Shown here one piece after another: positions 27,441 through 43,357 of a stretch of 64,000 nt of DNA. Numbering within the stretch: position 1 is the first letter of the stretch; each line of letters opens with the position of its first letter. The notes under the pieces were generated by a model. That model did no database searches, was not told the origin of the DNA, and saw nothing but the letters and a program-made list of their open reading frames with translations. The translations under genes were made by a program, and so were the position numbers. Origin of the DNA: Leptospira barantonii (GTDB lineage: Bacteria; Spirochaetota; Leptospiria; Leptospirales; Leptospiraceae); contig NZ_NPDS01000005.1 of the NCBI RefSeq assembly GCF_002811925.1, forward strand, positions 50,001 to 114,000. Reading direction: 5' to 3'.

Positions 27441-28229
27441 CTACCTTTGCACACAGTAAATTAAGAGAAAATTATCGCAGGTAAAACCGGTGCCTCCGCC
27501 GACGTCCACAAAAGTCTTATCGGTCCCGCTGGTAACCCCTACCCAACCGGAAACCGTGTTGGAAACGGAAGACCAAGAAACACCTGCATTCGTACAAGTG
27601 ACCCCCGATTTTGGAACCCAAGTCGCACCGCTCGCATCAATGCCCGTATACATCGCGTTTCCGCCCGAAGAAACGAACAGATTCGATAAGGGAAACGTAA
27701 ACATCGCGCTCGCGTTGGTGGTCGAGATCGTAAGATTCGAATTGCTCATGGTTTTATAAATCGTATTGGGCCAAAGAACCCAATTCGTAGTAAGCGTTCT
27801 GCTTCCGTCGTCCGCCATGATGAGCGCCTTATAATCGCTCGGATTTCCCGGGGCGCTTGCCGCGGTTGCGTCCGTCGCACACTTTGCATCTGCGCCCGAA
27901 ACTCCTCCGAAATTTCCGGTGCTGGCGCTGGACAAAAAAATAGAACATCCACCGTTGTTCGCGCAAGAAGACGCGGGAGGACCGGATGAACCTGTGGAAC
28001 CCGTTGAAGAACCGGAACCGCCAAAGCCGTTTCCGTTTTGCAATAGAAGAAGAATCGCCATCGAGTCGTTTCCATTTCCGTTCGAAGAATTGGAAGGAAG
28101 CGCGGCCCCGGTGAGAACCGGCCAGATGGTGCAGGAAATTGTGAGGAAATGCAAAATGATAAGCGAAGGAACCCAAACGGGAAATTTCGCTTTATCGGCG
28201 TTAAATGAGAAATAAGAACCCATATTCAT
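27441..28229 (-). CDS. DUF1554-type lipoprotein
   Basis: 262 residues. The leader SLIILHFLTISC gives a lipobox at Cys33. A Ser/Gly/Asn-rich linker (GNGFGGSGSSTGSTGSSG) precedes the DUF1554 domain: CSIFLSSASTGNFGGVSGAD, NWVLWPNTIY and the C-terminal FTCDNFLLIYCVQR. The family is found mainly in Leptospira surface lipoproteins and is C-type-lectin-like in pattern; binding partners are unknown. It stands 8 nt upstream of the Bor-like gene, and all three lipoprotein genes (28229 to 26213) read as one unit. Confidence 0.82.
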   Translation of the reverse strand: MNMGSYFSFNADKAKFPVWVPSLIILHFLTISCTIWPVLTGAALPSNSSNGNGNDSMAILLLLQNGNGFGGSGSSTGSTGSSGPPASSCANNGGCSIFLSSASTGNFGGVSGADAKCATDATAASAPGNPSDYKALIMADDGSRTLTTNWVLWPNTIYKTMSNSNLTISTTNASAMFTFPLSNLFVSSGGNAMYTGIDASGATWVPKSGVTCTNAGVSWSSVSNTVSGWVGVTSGTDKTFVDVGGGTGFTCDNFLLIYCVQR

Positions 28230-28313
28230 TCTACAATTCTAGGTCAGAATAGTAGACAGATTCTCAATACTGATTCGATTTTAGGGAATGAACGACCAAT
28301 AAAATGGCTTTTT

Positions 28314-28353
28314 GTAATTCGGTTTGATTCTTTATAAATCCGAACCGAATTAC
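28314..28353. repeat. 11-bp perfect inverted repeat downstream of polA
   Basis: GTAATTCGGTT (28314-28324) and AACCGAATTAC (28343-28353), 18 nt apart. It lies 25 nt beyond the polA stop and 85 nt before the DUF1554 lipoprotein start. No T-run follows on either strand, so an operator is as likely as a terminator. Confidence 0.5.
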
Positions 28354-28377
28354 GTTAGTGTCAACGGCCGTTCCGAT

Positions 28378-31136
<2,759 letters not shown>

Positions 31137-31140
<4 letters not shown>

Positions 31141-32270
31141 TCTTTTTCTCCGAAAAGTTCTTCACCCAGGAAAGAATAGTATGCGAGTTCCGTTTTACGG
31201 ATCGTGTTTTTTATGGAGAATCGTTTGACGGATTCTTTGTTGAAACTTCCGAACGTCTTGCGAAGTTTCAAATCATCCATAAGAATTTCATAATATTTAG
31301 CGAGTGATTCCGCGTCGCCGACCTCGGAAAGAAAAGCGCCCTTTTCGTGACTGAGCATTTCTCCTATTCCTCCGCCCTTGGTCGCTACGATCGGAAGACC
31401 GACGGCCATCGCGTCGAGAATGGAAGTTCCCAGACCTTCTTCCTTGGAAGTAAGAGTAAAAATATCGAACAAGGAAAGAATATCGGGAACGTCGGTTCTA
31501 TAACCCGTAAAAACAACTCTATCAGAAATTCCTAATGTGTTTGCAAGGTCTTCCAACTCTTTTCTGAGTTCACCTTCACCGACAAGAAACACCTTGAAGT
31601 TTCGGGAAGAATCGATCTTTGCGATCGCGTTCAAAAGCGTTTTTTGATCCTTGTGATCCACGAGCGCGGCGACGTTTCCGATCACGATCGTATCTTTTTT
31701 GATAGAGAATTCTTTTTTATAACGCGCGGGATCGGGAAGTTTTTTCGCAAAAGAAAAATCGATTCCACTGTGAACGGTTACGGTTTTTGCGGGATCGACT
31801 CCGTCTCTGAGAAGAATTTCTCGGATCTTATTGGAAACCGTTAAGAAAAGATCGTTCCGTTTGGATTTGTATTTCCAAATGGAAAATAAGTTTTTTCTAA
31901 TACTGAAATCCACTCGTCGGGAAACTACAAGTTTTGTATCGGGAAGTTTTGATTTTGCGAACAAAGCGAGAGTATGCGCCTTGGCCGTATGTGTATGAAT
32001 GAGTTTGATCTTTTTTTCCTGAACCAAAGCGCGGATCGCTTTGACCGACGAAAGATCCCATTCTCCCCTCATATCCACTGCTTGGAAGGGAAGTCCATGG
32101 TCGGAACACCGTCCTTCCAATGCGGAACCCGGTTTGCCCACGATGAGTTGAGGAATCTTTCTCTTTTTCAGACCCTCTGCCAGGAGCAGGAGTTGTCTTT
32201 CTCCCCCTCTCCATCCTGTTTCTGTATCTATATGCAAAATCACCCGCTCAGTTTCCAGTTGCCTGCCCAT
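31137..32270 (-). CDS. Glycosyltransferase family 4
   Basis: About 377 residues from ATG 32270; a GTG at 32297 would add nine. The GT-B fold is clear. The N-terminal domain opens [18 protein letters not shown]. The C-terminal GT4 domain has [52 protein letters not shown] and the EX7E-type motif [18 protein letters not shown]. It transfers a sugar from a nucleotide donor, probably to a cell-surface glycan. It precedes polA with a 4-nt overlap, an unusual pairing. Its start region faces the divergent amidotransferase gene. Confidence 0.87.
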
Positions 32271-32365
32271 TTCTGCAAGGAATCCTTGAAAAATCACTGG
32301 ACAGAAACATTCTGTTTTAGCGAAAATTATTCTACTATATTAACTTAATTTAAAGGAAGAATGGA

Positions 32366-33142
32366 ATGTGTGAACTCCTCGGAATGAGCGCCAATGTCCC
32401 GACTGACATTTGTTTCAGCCTGACCGGCCTAGTCCAAAGAGGAGGAAAAACCGGCCCGCATAAGGACGGATGGGGAATCGCATTCTACGAAGGAAAAGGA
32501 CTTCGGGTTTTTCACGACCCGGAACCCGGAGTCGAATCCAAAATCGCGGCCTTTGTCCAAAAACTTCCGATCAAAAGTGAAATCGTAATCAGTCATATCC
32601 GAAAAGCCAACCGCGGCAAAGTGGATCTGAAAAACACCCATCCATTCATTCGAGAATTTTGGGGTTCCTACTGGACATTCGCCCACAACGGCCAGTTCAA
32701 GGGAATTAAGGAAGAATCCCTCGGTGATTTTCAACCGGTCGGAAGTACGGACTCCGAGTTCGCATTTTGCTGGCTTCTCGGAAAACTAAAAAAGAAGTTC
32801 AAATCTCCCCCGAAAAAAGAAACGGAACTCTTCCAAGCCATCGAAGGTTATATGTTGGAACTCCATCAAAAAGGAGTTTCCAATCTCCTTCTCAGCGATT
32901 CTAAAAACCTCTACACGTTTTGTTCCACAAAACTTTCCTGGATCACTCGCAAATCTCCGTTCGGAAAGGCCCGACTTGTGGACGCCGATCTCAGCGTGGA
33001 CTTTCGAAAGGTCACGACAGCGGGAGACATAGTCACCGTGATCGCAACACAACCGCTCACATCCAACGAAGAATGGACCGTTTGCAAACCGGGAGAATTT
33101 TCCGTATGGAGAAAGGGCAAAATCGTATTCTCCAATCGATGA
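32366..33142 (+). CDS. Class II glutamine amidotransferase (YafJ-like)
   Basis: 258 residues. The start is set by the need for Cys2 as nucleophile ([12 protein letters not shown]); the ATG at 32361 is out of frame. The glutaminase fold follows: [40 protein letters not shown] and GSTDSEFAF. There is no synthetase domain, so like YafJ it may hydrolyse glutamine or a gamma-glutamyl compound, or serve a separate partner. AAGGA lies 5-10 nt upstream. It is divergent from the glycosyltransferase. Confidence 0.85.
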   Translation: MCELLGMSANVPTDICFSLTGLVQRGGKTGPHKDGWGIAFYEGKGLRVFHDPEPGVESKIAAFVQKLPIKSEIVISHIRKANRGKVDLKNTHPFIREFWGSYWTFAHNGQFKGIKEESLGDFQPVGSTDSEFAFCWLLGKLKKKFKSPPKKETELFQAIEGYMLELHQKGVSNLLLSDSKNLYTFCSTKLSWITRKSPFGKARLVDADLSVDFRKVTTAGDIVTVIATQPLTSNEEWTVCKPGEFSVWRKGKIVFSNR

Positions 33143-33220
33143 GAATGGATTTGTCGGAATCCAACCGAATTCTACACTGACCGTAATTCTTAGATTCTTT
33201 GTCTAAACCAAGGGTGATGT

Positions 33221-37094
<3,874 letters not shown>

Positions 37095-37703
37095 ATGTTC
37101 ATTCGTTCGATTCTCTTGTTTTGTTTTCTTTTGTCGCAAGGTTGTTCCACCTTTATGACGGGCGATGATCCACCGAGTATTCCGAAAGATTCTTTCATGA
37201 TCGATAAGGAAGTTTCGTACGAGTTGATCGGTTGGCAGGAAGATTCTAGTAAAAAACTCGCGTCCGAAATTTTGAGAACGATCCATCTTTCGAACCGATT
37301 CAAAAAAATCTCCTTTCATTCTAAATCGGATACGGAAATCAAAATTCAAATCGTCTTGGAAAAAGCTCCGAGGCTCGGTCTTTTATTCGGAGAACAACCC
37401 CAACCCGTTTCGTGGATGGTGGAGAAAAAACCCATTCAATTTTCGTTATACATTATCAACCGACTTCTTGCGATACGAACCTATTTCATAATTCCCATTC
37501 TTCAGAAGTCGGAGGACAAGGTGGTCTTTCGAGTTTGGAAATGGAATCGGAAAATCGGAGAATATTCCTATTCGATCGACAGCGTCCAAGCTTTCGGCTG
37601 GGTTTCTCTGGGTCTTTTGTTTATCGACGACCGGGAAAAAATCCGTTCCGCATATTCCGTCTACGCGGAAAAATTCCTTTTCGATTCGAGGACGATCTAT
37701 TAA
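37095..37703 (+). CDS. Hypothetical lipoprotein (202 aa)
   Basis: It begins directly after the TAG of the SAHH-like gene. The signal peptide SILLFCFLLSQGC gives a good lipobox with acylated Cys17. The mature protein has alternating beta-type strands (KIQIVLEKAPRLGLLFGE, KVVFRVWKWNRKIGEYSY) and resembles small Leptospira lipoproteins of unknown function. Its TAA overlaps the next ATG (TAATG), so translation is coupled. Confidence 0.72.
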   Translation: MFIRSILLFCFLLSQGCSTFMTGDDPPSIPKDSFMIDKEVSYELIGWQEDSSKKLASEILRTIHLSNRFKKISFHSKSDTEIKIQIVLEKAPRLGLLFGEQPQPVSWMVEKKPIQFSLYIINRLLAIRTYFIIPILQKSEDKVVFRVWKWNRKIGEYSYSIDSVQAFGWVSLGLLFIDDREKIRSAYSVYAEKFLFDSRTIY

Positions 37704-38215
37704 TGAATCATAAAATCATAATATTCTTTTGTATTCTTTGTTTTAATTTCTGCGCGGGTTTTACGAATCCTCCCGAAGTGATTCAAAACGCTCATTCGTT
37801 TTCCAAGGGCAAAAAATTCCGCCTTGAGTTCACCGGTTTCACCCTTTACAACGCGGAGATGCTCCATATCAAAAAGAATCTTTTGGAAAAAGGAATCTCC
37901 GAAGACGAACAATCCGAGGAACTTTTGGAAGTCATCCTCGAAGAACAGGAACCTTTTTATTCTTATAACAAACTGCACGTTCTCAACTTTTTTGCGAGCC
38001 TTCTGACTTTCGGAGTGATTCCGTATTACAACAAGACGGAACATACGATCGTATATCGACTTTCCGAAAAGGGAAAACGTCCCAAAGAGACGGTACATCA
38101 TCTCGTTCTCGATCAGTGGAGAGGTTTTTTGATTCTCCCACTGTCCCCCTTTTATTGGCCCTCTTCGAGTTTTGAAAAAACACTTCTCGATTCGATTCAG
38201 GAATTCGAAAAATGA
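37703..38215 (+). CDS. Hypothetical lipoprotein (170 aa)
   Basis: Start ATG 37703 overlaps the previous TAA; the same frame is open back to 37412 but that part overlaps the upstream gene and lacks a signal. The leader KIIIFFCILCFNFC gives a lipobox at Cys17. The middle has FFASLLTFGVIPYYNKTEH and the end FLILPLSPFYWPSSSFEK, a pattern like that of the preceding lipoprotein (LLFGEQPQP / FGWVSLGLLFI), so the two may be distant paralogues. The last 4 nt overlap the esterase gene. Confidence 0.7.
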   Translation: MNHKIIIFFCILCFNFCAGFTNPPEVIQNAHSFSKGKKFRLEFTGFTLYNAEMLHIKKNLLEKGISEDEQSEELLEVILEEQEPFYSYNKLHVLNFFASLLTFGVIPYYNKTEHTIVYRLSEKGKRPKETVHHLVLDQWRGFLILPLSPFYWPSSSFEKTLLDSIQEFEK

Positions 38216-39168
38216 AGACGAGCAAAACAATACATTCAATAATTAGAATATTCTTAATTTTAATTTTACTTGTTTCCGCGAACTGCAGATTGTTGCGCGG
38301 AGATCGACAAAAGTTCGCCGAGGGTGCGAGCCATGAAAATCTGAATGTAAACGGAACTTCTCGAACCTATTGGTTTCACGCTCCCAAAAATCCGATCGGA
38401 GAAAATCAAAAACTACCGTTGGTTTTGGTTCTTCACGGAAGATTGGGCAACGGAAAAATCATCATGGAAGATTCCAAGTTCAACGATGTCTCGGACAAGG
38501 AAGGATTTTTTGTGGCTTATCCGGACGGTTACAACAGAAGCTGGGCCGACGGTCGAGGTGCGACACCCGCGGATCGAGATAAGATCAACGACGTTGAATT
38601 TATAGAAAAACTAATCGCACATCTTTCGGAGTTGTTCCCGATCGCCCAAGACAAGATCTTTATCGTAGGTCATTCCAACGGCGGCTTTATGACTCAAAGA
38701 ATGCTCGTTGAAAAATCGAAACGATTCCGTGCGGGAGTCAGCGTTTCTTCCCAAATTTCAGAATACGTTCTGAAAAATTTCGAACCGAGCGCGAACGTTT
38801 CCGTCGCATTCATCAACGGAACCGACGATCCAACAGTTCCGTATTACGGCGGTTATGTGAGAGACGGAGGACAAATTCTCAGCGTAGAAGATTCCGTCGA
38901 TCGTTGGCTCGGTTGGAATTCCTGTTCCAAAACTTCCAAACTCGAAACGAGGGACGCGAAGGACGACAAAACAAAACTGGAAATTTATTCTTACAATCAG
39001 TGTAATGGGAAAACTTCGGTTCGACTTTACAAGGTTGTAGGCGGCGGTCACAATTGGCCGGGAATCGAAAGAAAAATTCCACTCGTTGGTTCGCTCGGAA
39101 ACTCCACATTCGAATTGAATCCGGCCGAAGACATTTGGTCTTTTTTTCAATCGACTTTGGAACCTTGA
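38212..39168 (+). CDS. LpqC/PHB-depolymerase-like esterase, lipoprotein
   Basis: 318 residues. The leader FLILILLVSANC gives a lipobox at Cys26. The alpha/beta hydrolase has the oxyanion region LVLVLHGRLGNG, the nucleophile in VGHSNGGFM, the acid in NGTDDPTVPYYGG and the His in GGGHNWPG. This set matches the LpqC/feruloyl-esterase/PHB-depolymerase family, which cleaves ester bonds of polymers or small esters outside the cytoplasm. The natural substrate is unknown. ATGA overlaps the lipoprotein gene upstream, ending the coupled run that began at 33221. Confidence 0.85.
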   Translation: MKTSKTIHSIIRIFLILILLVSANCRLLRGDRQKFAEGASHENLNVNGTSRTYWFHAPKNPIGENQKLPLVLVLHGRLGNGKIIMEDSKFNDVSDKEGFFVAYPDGYNRSWADGRGATPADRDKINDVEFIEKLIAHLSELFPIAQDKIFIVGHSNGGFMTQRMLVEKSKRFRAGVSVSSQISEYVLKNFEPSANVSVAFINGTDDPTVPYYGGYVRDGGQILSVEDSVDRWLGWNSCSKTSKLETRDAKDDKTKLEIYSYNQCNGKTSVRLYKVVGGGHNWPGIERKIPLVGSLGNSTFELNPAEDIWSFFQSTLEP

Positions 39169-39227
39169 TCCGATTCGATTCGAAAATTGGTTTTTACGAT
39201 TTCGAATGAAAAAGGGAGAATAATCGT

Positions 39228-39821
39228 ATGCAAAAAATTGAATTCTTTTTCGAGTTTGCAAGCACCTATTCCTATCTTTCAGTGATGAGAATCGAAAAAC
39301 GTCTCCAAAATTTAAACGTGGAAATCGTATGGAGACCCTTTCTTCTCGGACCGATCTTTAAGGAACAAGGCTGGAACGATTCTCCCTTTAACATCTACCC
39401 TTCAAAGGGAAAGTATATGTGGAAGGACATGACCCGAAGAAGCCGTAAATACGGAATCGATTTCGTAGTTCCGACCCTGTTTCCGAGAAACGGCCTTCTC
39501 GCTTCCAGAATCACGGTCGCCAACACGGATCAACCTTGGATCTCCTCCTTCATTCGAGAAACGTTCCACGCGAACTTTGCGAAAGATTTAGACATTTCCG
39601 ATCCGGAAGTTTTGATCTCGATTTTAAACGGACTTGGATTAAACGGAAATGAGATTTTGGAAAATTCCAAAAAAGAGGAAGTGAAACATCTTCTTCGTAA
39701 ACAAACCGAAAGAGCGATGGATCTCGGAATTTTCGGAGCTCCGAGTTTTATCGTAGGAAACGAACTTTTCTGGGGCGACGACCACCTGGACGACGCTTTA
39801 GAAGAACTGAAACTTTCTTAA
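39228..39821 (+). CDS. 2-hydroxychromene-2-carboxylate isomerase family protein (DsbA/GST-kappa fold)
   Basis: 197 residues. The thioredoxin-like start is IEFFFEFASTYSYLS, where the family has DFxSPYSYLA with a Ser that binds glutathione. An all-helical insert follows, then the closing strands IFGAPSFIVGNELFWGDDHL. Members isomerise hydroxychromene carboxylates in naphthalene breakdown or act as glutathione transferases. In Leptospira the physiological reaction is unknown. The gene is preceded by AGGGAG about 8 nt before ATG and stands alone. Confidence 0.85.
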   Translation: MQKIEFFFEFASTYSYLSVMRIEKRLQNLNVEIVWRPFLLGPIFKEQGWNDSPFNIYPSKGKYMWKDMTRRSRKYGIDFVVPTLFPRNGLLASRITVANTDQPWISSFIRETFHANFAKDLDISDPEVLISILNGLGLNGNEILENSKKEEVKHLLRKQTERAMDLGIFGAPSFIVGNELFWGDDHLDDALEELKLS

Positions 39822-39924
39822 TTTTTTTATCCGGTCTCTTCCAAGAATCATTTTCGAATCGGAAACGTTTTGATTTTTTGTCCTAACCAGATTCTTAAAA
39901 GTATAAAAACTAAAAACGATCCGT

Positions 39925-41094
39925 ATGAAAATAAAAGCAAACAGTCTCGTATTCGCTCTTGCATTCTTTGTCGCGTTGGATTCCTCCTTCGCTCAATCCA
40001 AGTCTTTCGGAATTCCGTCCGAGCCTCTTTTTGGTCCTCGCATCTTCGCACAAACTCCCGTAACTCCGACTCCGGAAGAACCCCGTTATGACGGCGATCA
40101 GTATCTAAATCCGACTCCAACGCCGATCCCGAATCAAGACGTTCCTAAAACGGATCCGAAAAAGAAAGGACCGAAGTGGTTTTCAATCAACCCCGGTGTG
40201 ACCCTGGAAAGTGTTACGGTGGACATTCGAGGAAAGGGAAACGACGCGACGATGACACAAGAAGGTCCGGGTAAGACGACTTGGATGTTGGACGTTAAGT
40301 CCAGAGACTTTCAAATTTCTGAATATGTTGGAGTACATCTTCTTCTGCACAACTCGAGTTTCTTTTTGGACAACCAGTTTATGCCGAAACCGATCGACGC
40401 TCCTTCCGGTTCTTCATCCTCTTCTTCGTCTTCCTCAAAATCATCGGGAAGCTCGACCTCTTCGGATGATCGAACCAAACAGGACGTGAACACCAGAGTC
40501 GAAGGTGTTTATTCGATGGCGATGCCCATTCTTTACTTAGGAAAAGAAGGATCGGATTCGTTTCGTCTCGGTGTGGGAGCCGGTCCCGCAAACGTAAAGA
40601 TGACCGGTTCGGTGGACTTTCAAGATCCGGCTTTGAGTTTGGGTTATCTTTTGCTTGATAGCACCAATCGTACTCAATTCTTAAATACGATCTCAACGCT
40701 TCAATTCATCACGGGAAACATCAACCCTGCCAGCGGAGATCCTCTCGTGAGTTATCTTTTGGCCGGTTTATCTCAGGGTAAAAATTTGGAAACGCTCGGT
40801 TATTATTACGCGTCTAAAGGTTTACTCAGACCCGATCCTTTGGCTCTTTACGCTTACTTTGCGCACCCAGGAACGTATACGCCGTTGGAAGCGTTGGCCT
40901 TGGGAAGTTTGGCGAGATCCCAGGTGAATTTTAGCAAACAACAGGTTTTTTCGTTTATGTTTTATTTCGAAACTCCCAAGATAGGGTTCTTTAAGTTTCG
41001 ACTTGCGTTCGGAGGTCCGCTCTTTAAGGACAACGGATATACGTATGAATTCAGAACCTTTCACTTCGCATTGTTCACACCGATCGAATTTTAG
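39925..41094 (+). CDS. Outer-membrane-type beta-barrel protein with poly-Ser segment
   Basis: 389 residues. A signal peptide (SLVFALAFFVALDSSFAQ) is followed by a Pro/Thr-rich stretch (TPVTPTPEEPRYDG, PTPTPIPNQDVPK). A likely barrel follows (FSINPGVTLESVTVDIRG, FRLGVGAGPANVKMTGSVDF), and the chain ends in alternating strands with terminal Phe (FHFALFTPIEF), a common outer-membrane signature. At about 155-178 lies a serine run of nine residues with further Ser/Thr. The function is not recognised. Surface location is inferred. Confidence 0.65.
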   Translation: MKIKANSLVFALAFFVALDSSFAQSKSFGIPSEPLFGPRIFAQTPVTPTPEEPRYDGDQYLNPTPTPIPNQDVPKTDPKKKGPKWFSINPGVTLESVTVDIRGKGNDATMTQEGPGKTTWMLDVKSRDFQISEYVGVHLLLHNSSFFLDNQFMPKPIDAPSGSSSSSSSSSKSSGSSTSSDDRTKQDVNTRVEGVYSMAMPILYLGKEGSDSFRLGVGAGPANVKMTGSVDFQDPALSLGYLLLDSTNRTQFLNTISTLQFITGNINPASGDPLVSYLLAGLSQGKNLETLGYYYASKGLLRPDPLALYAYFAHPGTYTPLEALALGSLARSQVNFSKQQVFSFMFYFETPKIGFFKFRLAFGGPLFKDNGYTYEFRTFHFALFTPIEF

Positions 41095-41167
41095 AAATCG
41101 AATTTTATATATGAGTTTTTTATAAAGAACTAATGCGGATTGATTCAAAAAAATCAAAGGACATTCC

Positions 41168-41584
41168 ATGATAAAAAAACAGATTTTTACGCTTTCCATT
41201 CTTCTTTGTTCGTTTTTCACTTCGGCATTCGTGTTCTCGCAAGAAACACCTTCGAACTCGGATTTTCGAAACGATTTGAATCTGTTGATGGGAACCCTCG
41301 AATCTTGTCAGTGCAAATTCATTCGCAACGGATCGGAACACGATCCCAAAGAAGCGAGAGAACACATGGAGAGAAAGTTAAACGCGGCCGACGGCAAAAT
41401 ACAAACGATTCCCGATTTCATAGAACATATAGGATCGAAATCGAGCATGTCCGGAAAACCCTATCACGTAAAATTCGCGGACGGCAAAACGAAAGAATCC
41501 GGGGTTTGGTTGAAGGAAAGATGGGAAGAAATATTAAAAAAGAAGAATTCTCCCGTTAAACCGACTAAAATTAAGAAGAATTAA
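41168..41584 (+). CDS. DUF5329-like periplasmic protein
   Basis: 138 residues with a signal peptide (FTLSILLCSFFTSAFVFSQ). The mature part matches the pattern of DUF5329: LLMGTLESCQCKFIRNGSEH, KEAREHMERKLN, PDFIEHIGSKSSMSGKPYHV and GVWLKERWEEIL. No function is known for the family. GGACATTCC before ATG gives a moderate ribosome-binding site. The C-terminus is Lys-rich. No operon partner is evident. Confidence 0.75.
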   Translation: MIKKQIFTLSILLCSFFTSAFVFSQETPSNSDFRNDLNLLMGTLESCQCKFIRNGSEHDPKEAREHMERKLNAADGKIQTIPDFIEHIGSKSSMSGKPYHVKFADGKTKESGVWLKERWEEILKKKNSPVKPTKIKKN

Positions 41585-41656
41585 ACGCCCAGCGTTGTAT
41601 TGAAAACGAGGTCTGTAACGAAAATTTAATATTTCTTTAATGGGATTCTTACCTCC

Positions 41657-41674
41657 GCCCGGTAGTATCCGGGC
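41657..41674 (+). promoter_or_regulatory. Hairpin abutting the start codon of the glycosyltransferase gene
   Basis: GCCCGG-TAGTAT-CCGGGC, a perfect 6-bp GC stem whose last base is directly followed by ATG 41675. No other Shine-Dalgarno is visible. The stem would restrict access to the start codon. Confidence 0.45.
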
Positions 41675-42949
41675 ATGCGATCCAATCCAAAACCGAATCC
41701 AATCTCACCCGCTCGGATTCCGGGAAGAAGAATCTTTAAAGTCGCCGTAGTTACGGAAACTTATTTCCCGGAAATCAACGGAGTTGCAAAAACTCTTCAT
41801 AGAATGGTAAACGATCTCGTGGATCGTGGACACGATATTCTATTGTTTCGTCCTAGACAAGGACTGAAGGATTCCGTAAACGATCGAAGAGGTTATCGGG
41901 AAGTTCTGATGGCGGGTTGCAGAATTCCTATGTATTCAGATATGCGTTTCGGATTTCCCGCAAAGCGGATATTAAAGCGACATTTTAAAAAAGAAAGACC
42001 GGACATCGTTCACGTAGTCACCGAAGGTCCGTTAGGTTGGTCCGCGGTGCGCGCCGCAAGAGACTTGGGAATCCCGGTAGTCAGCGATTTTAGAACGAAC
42101 TTTCATTCTTACACGGAATACTACAAGGTCGGTTTCGCCGGAAAAGTTGTAGGAAATTATTTAAAACGACTTCACAATCGGACCGCGATCACTCTTACGC
42201 CGTCTCAAGACTTGGTGGAAAATCTTTTCAAACAAGGATACGATAACGTAAGAGTTGTATCTCGAGGAATCGATACGGATTTATTTCATCCTTCCAAAAG
42301 AGATCTTTCTTTAAGAAAAGAATGGGGAGTGAACAAGGATCAACTCGTTGTTTTGTATGTGGGAAGAATCGCCGCTGAAAAAAACATCGAACTGAGCATC
42401 CAAGCGTTTCGTAAAATTCAGGAATCGAATCCGAGCGCAAAGATGGTTCTCGTCGGCGAGGGTCCTCTAAAAGATACTTTGGAAAATAAGAATCCAGATC
42501 TTATCTTTTGCGGTTTAAAAAGGGGAGAAGAATTAGCCAGACACTACGCTTCCGGAGATTTGTTTTTGTTTCCGAGCATGACGGAAACTTTCGGAAACGT
42601 CGTTCTTGAAGCGATGGCGAGCGGACTCGGTTTGATCGCTTACAAATATGCGGCGGCCAATTCATATCTGGAACACGGAGTTTCCGCGTTTCTTCCCGGG
42701 TTCGGAAAAAAACAGGAATTCATAGACATGACTTGTTTTCTTTCCAACAACGCGGTTCTTAGAAAAAAAATCGCCGCAAAAGCGAGAAAAAAAGCGATGG
42801 ATTGCACTTGGGAAAAAGTCGCACAATCCTTGGAAAATATATATTCTGAATATTCAATTTCTATGGATTACTTGGAAGAACAGGCGAACGAGAAGATCAA
42901 TTTCCTGAGAATCGTGGAATCAAGAAGTCAAATCGAGAGGGCTTTTTAG
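41675..42949 (+). CDS. Glycosyltransferase family 4 (alpha-mannosyltransferase-like)
   Basis: 424 residues, GT-B fold. The N-terminal domain has VAVVTETYFPEINGVAKTL and DIVHVVTEGPLGWSA. The C-terminal domain has LVVLYVGRIAAEKNIELSI, MVLVGEGPLKDTLE and the catalytic-site motif FPSMTETFGNVVLEAMASG. TETYxPxxNGV is typical of the MgtA/PimB-like group that adds mannose or glucose to lipids. The start lies directly behind a GC hairpin with no Shine-Dalgarno, and no downstream ATG keeps the domain intact. The last 30 nt overlap the convergent CBS gene. Confidence 0.88.
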   Translation: MRSNPKPNPISPARIPGRRIFKVAVVTETYFPEINGVAKTLHRMVNDLVDRGHDILLFRPRQGLKDSVNDRRGYREVLMAGCRIPMYSDMRFGFPAKRILKRHFKKERPDIVHVVTEGPLGWSAVRAARDLGIPVVSDFRTNFHSYTEYYKVGFAGKVVGNYLKRLHNRTAITLTPSQDLVENLFKQGYDNVRVVSRGIDTDLFHPSKRDLSLRKEWGVNKDQLVVLYVGRIAAEKNIELSIQAFRKIQESNPSAKMVLVGEGPLKDTLENKNPDLIFCGLKRGEELARHYASGDLFLFPSMTETFGNVVLEAMASGLGLIAYKYAAANSYLEHGVSAFLPGFGKKQEFIDMTCFLSNNAVLRKKIAAKARKKAMDCTWEKVAQSLENIYSEYSISMDYLEEQANEKINFLRIVESRSQIERAF

Positions 42950-43357
42950 AATTTCATTCAGAATATCCCTGGACGTTACGATTCCGGCGATTTCGTTTCT
43001 CCGGTTCATAACGGGAAGACAGGAAATTTTATAACGAAGCATAAGCTCGGTCGCATAACGTAAACTTTGATCTTCGTGTGCGGTAATCAAAAAGGAACTC
43101 ATGATTTGAGAAGCCGTTTTATTCATAATCTGAGAATCCTGAATTCTTTCCATTCTCGTTCCCGTAAAAGGACTGATCGTCTTTAAATAATCCCGATCCG
43201 ATATGACTCCTATAAGTTTTTTTTGATCGTCGACCACCAAAAGATGATGGAATTCGAATTTTTGAAAAATCATTCCAATCCGTGAAACCGAATCCTTTAC
43301 GTTGGTCGTAAAGATCCGAGTCGTCATGACTTCCTTGAGAAGTTTGTCTAAGTCCAT
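42920..43357 (-). CDS. CBS-domain pair protein
   Basis: 145 residues containing two CBS motifs and nothing else: HHLLVVDDQKKLIGVISDRD and ISCLPVMNRRNEIAGIVTSR. Such stand-alone Bateman modules bind adenine nucleotides and regulate a partner. The 3' end overlaps the convergent glycosyltransferase by 30 nt (42920-42949), so antisense overlap of the two mRNAs is expected. No partner gene is adjacent. Confidence 0.85.
   Translation of the reverse strand: MDLDKLLKEVMTTRIFTTNVKDSVSRIGMIFQKFEFHHLLVVDDQKKLIGVISDRDYLKTISPFTGTRMERIQDSQIMNKTASQIMSSFLITAHEDQSLRYATELMLRYKISCLPVMNRRNEIAGIVTSRDILNEILKSPLDLTS

Noticed and set aside
37412..37702. 97-codon extension of the 170-aa lipoprotein
   Set aside because: It overlaps the preceding lipoprotein in another frame and removes the signal peptide from the N-terminus.
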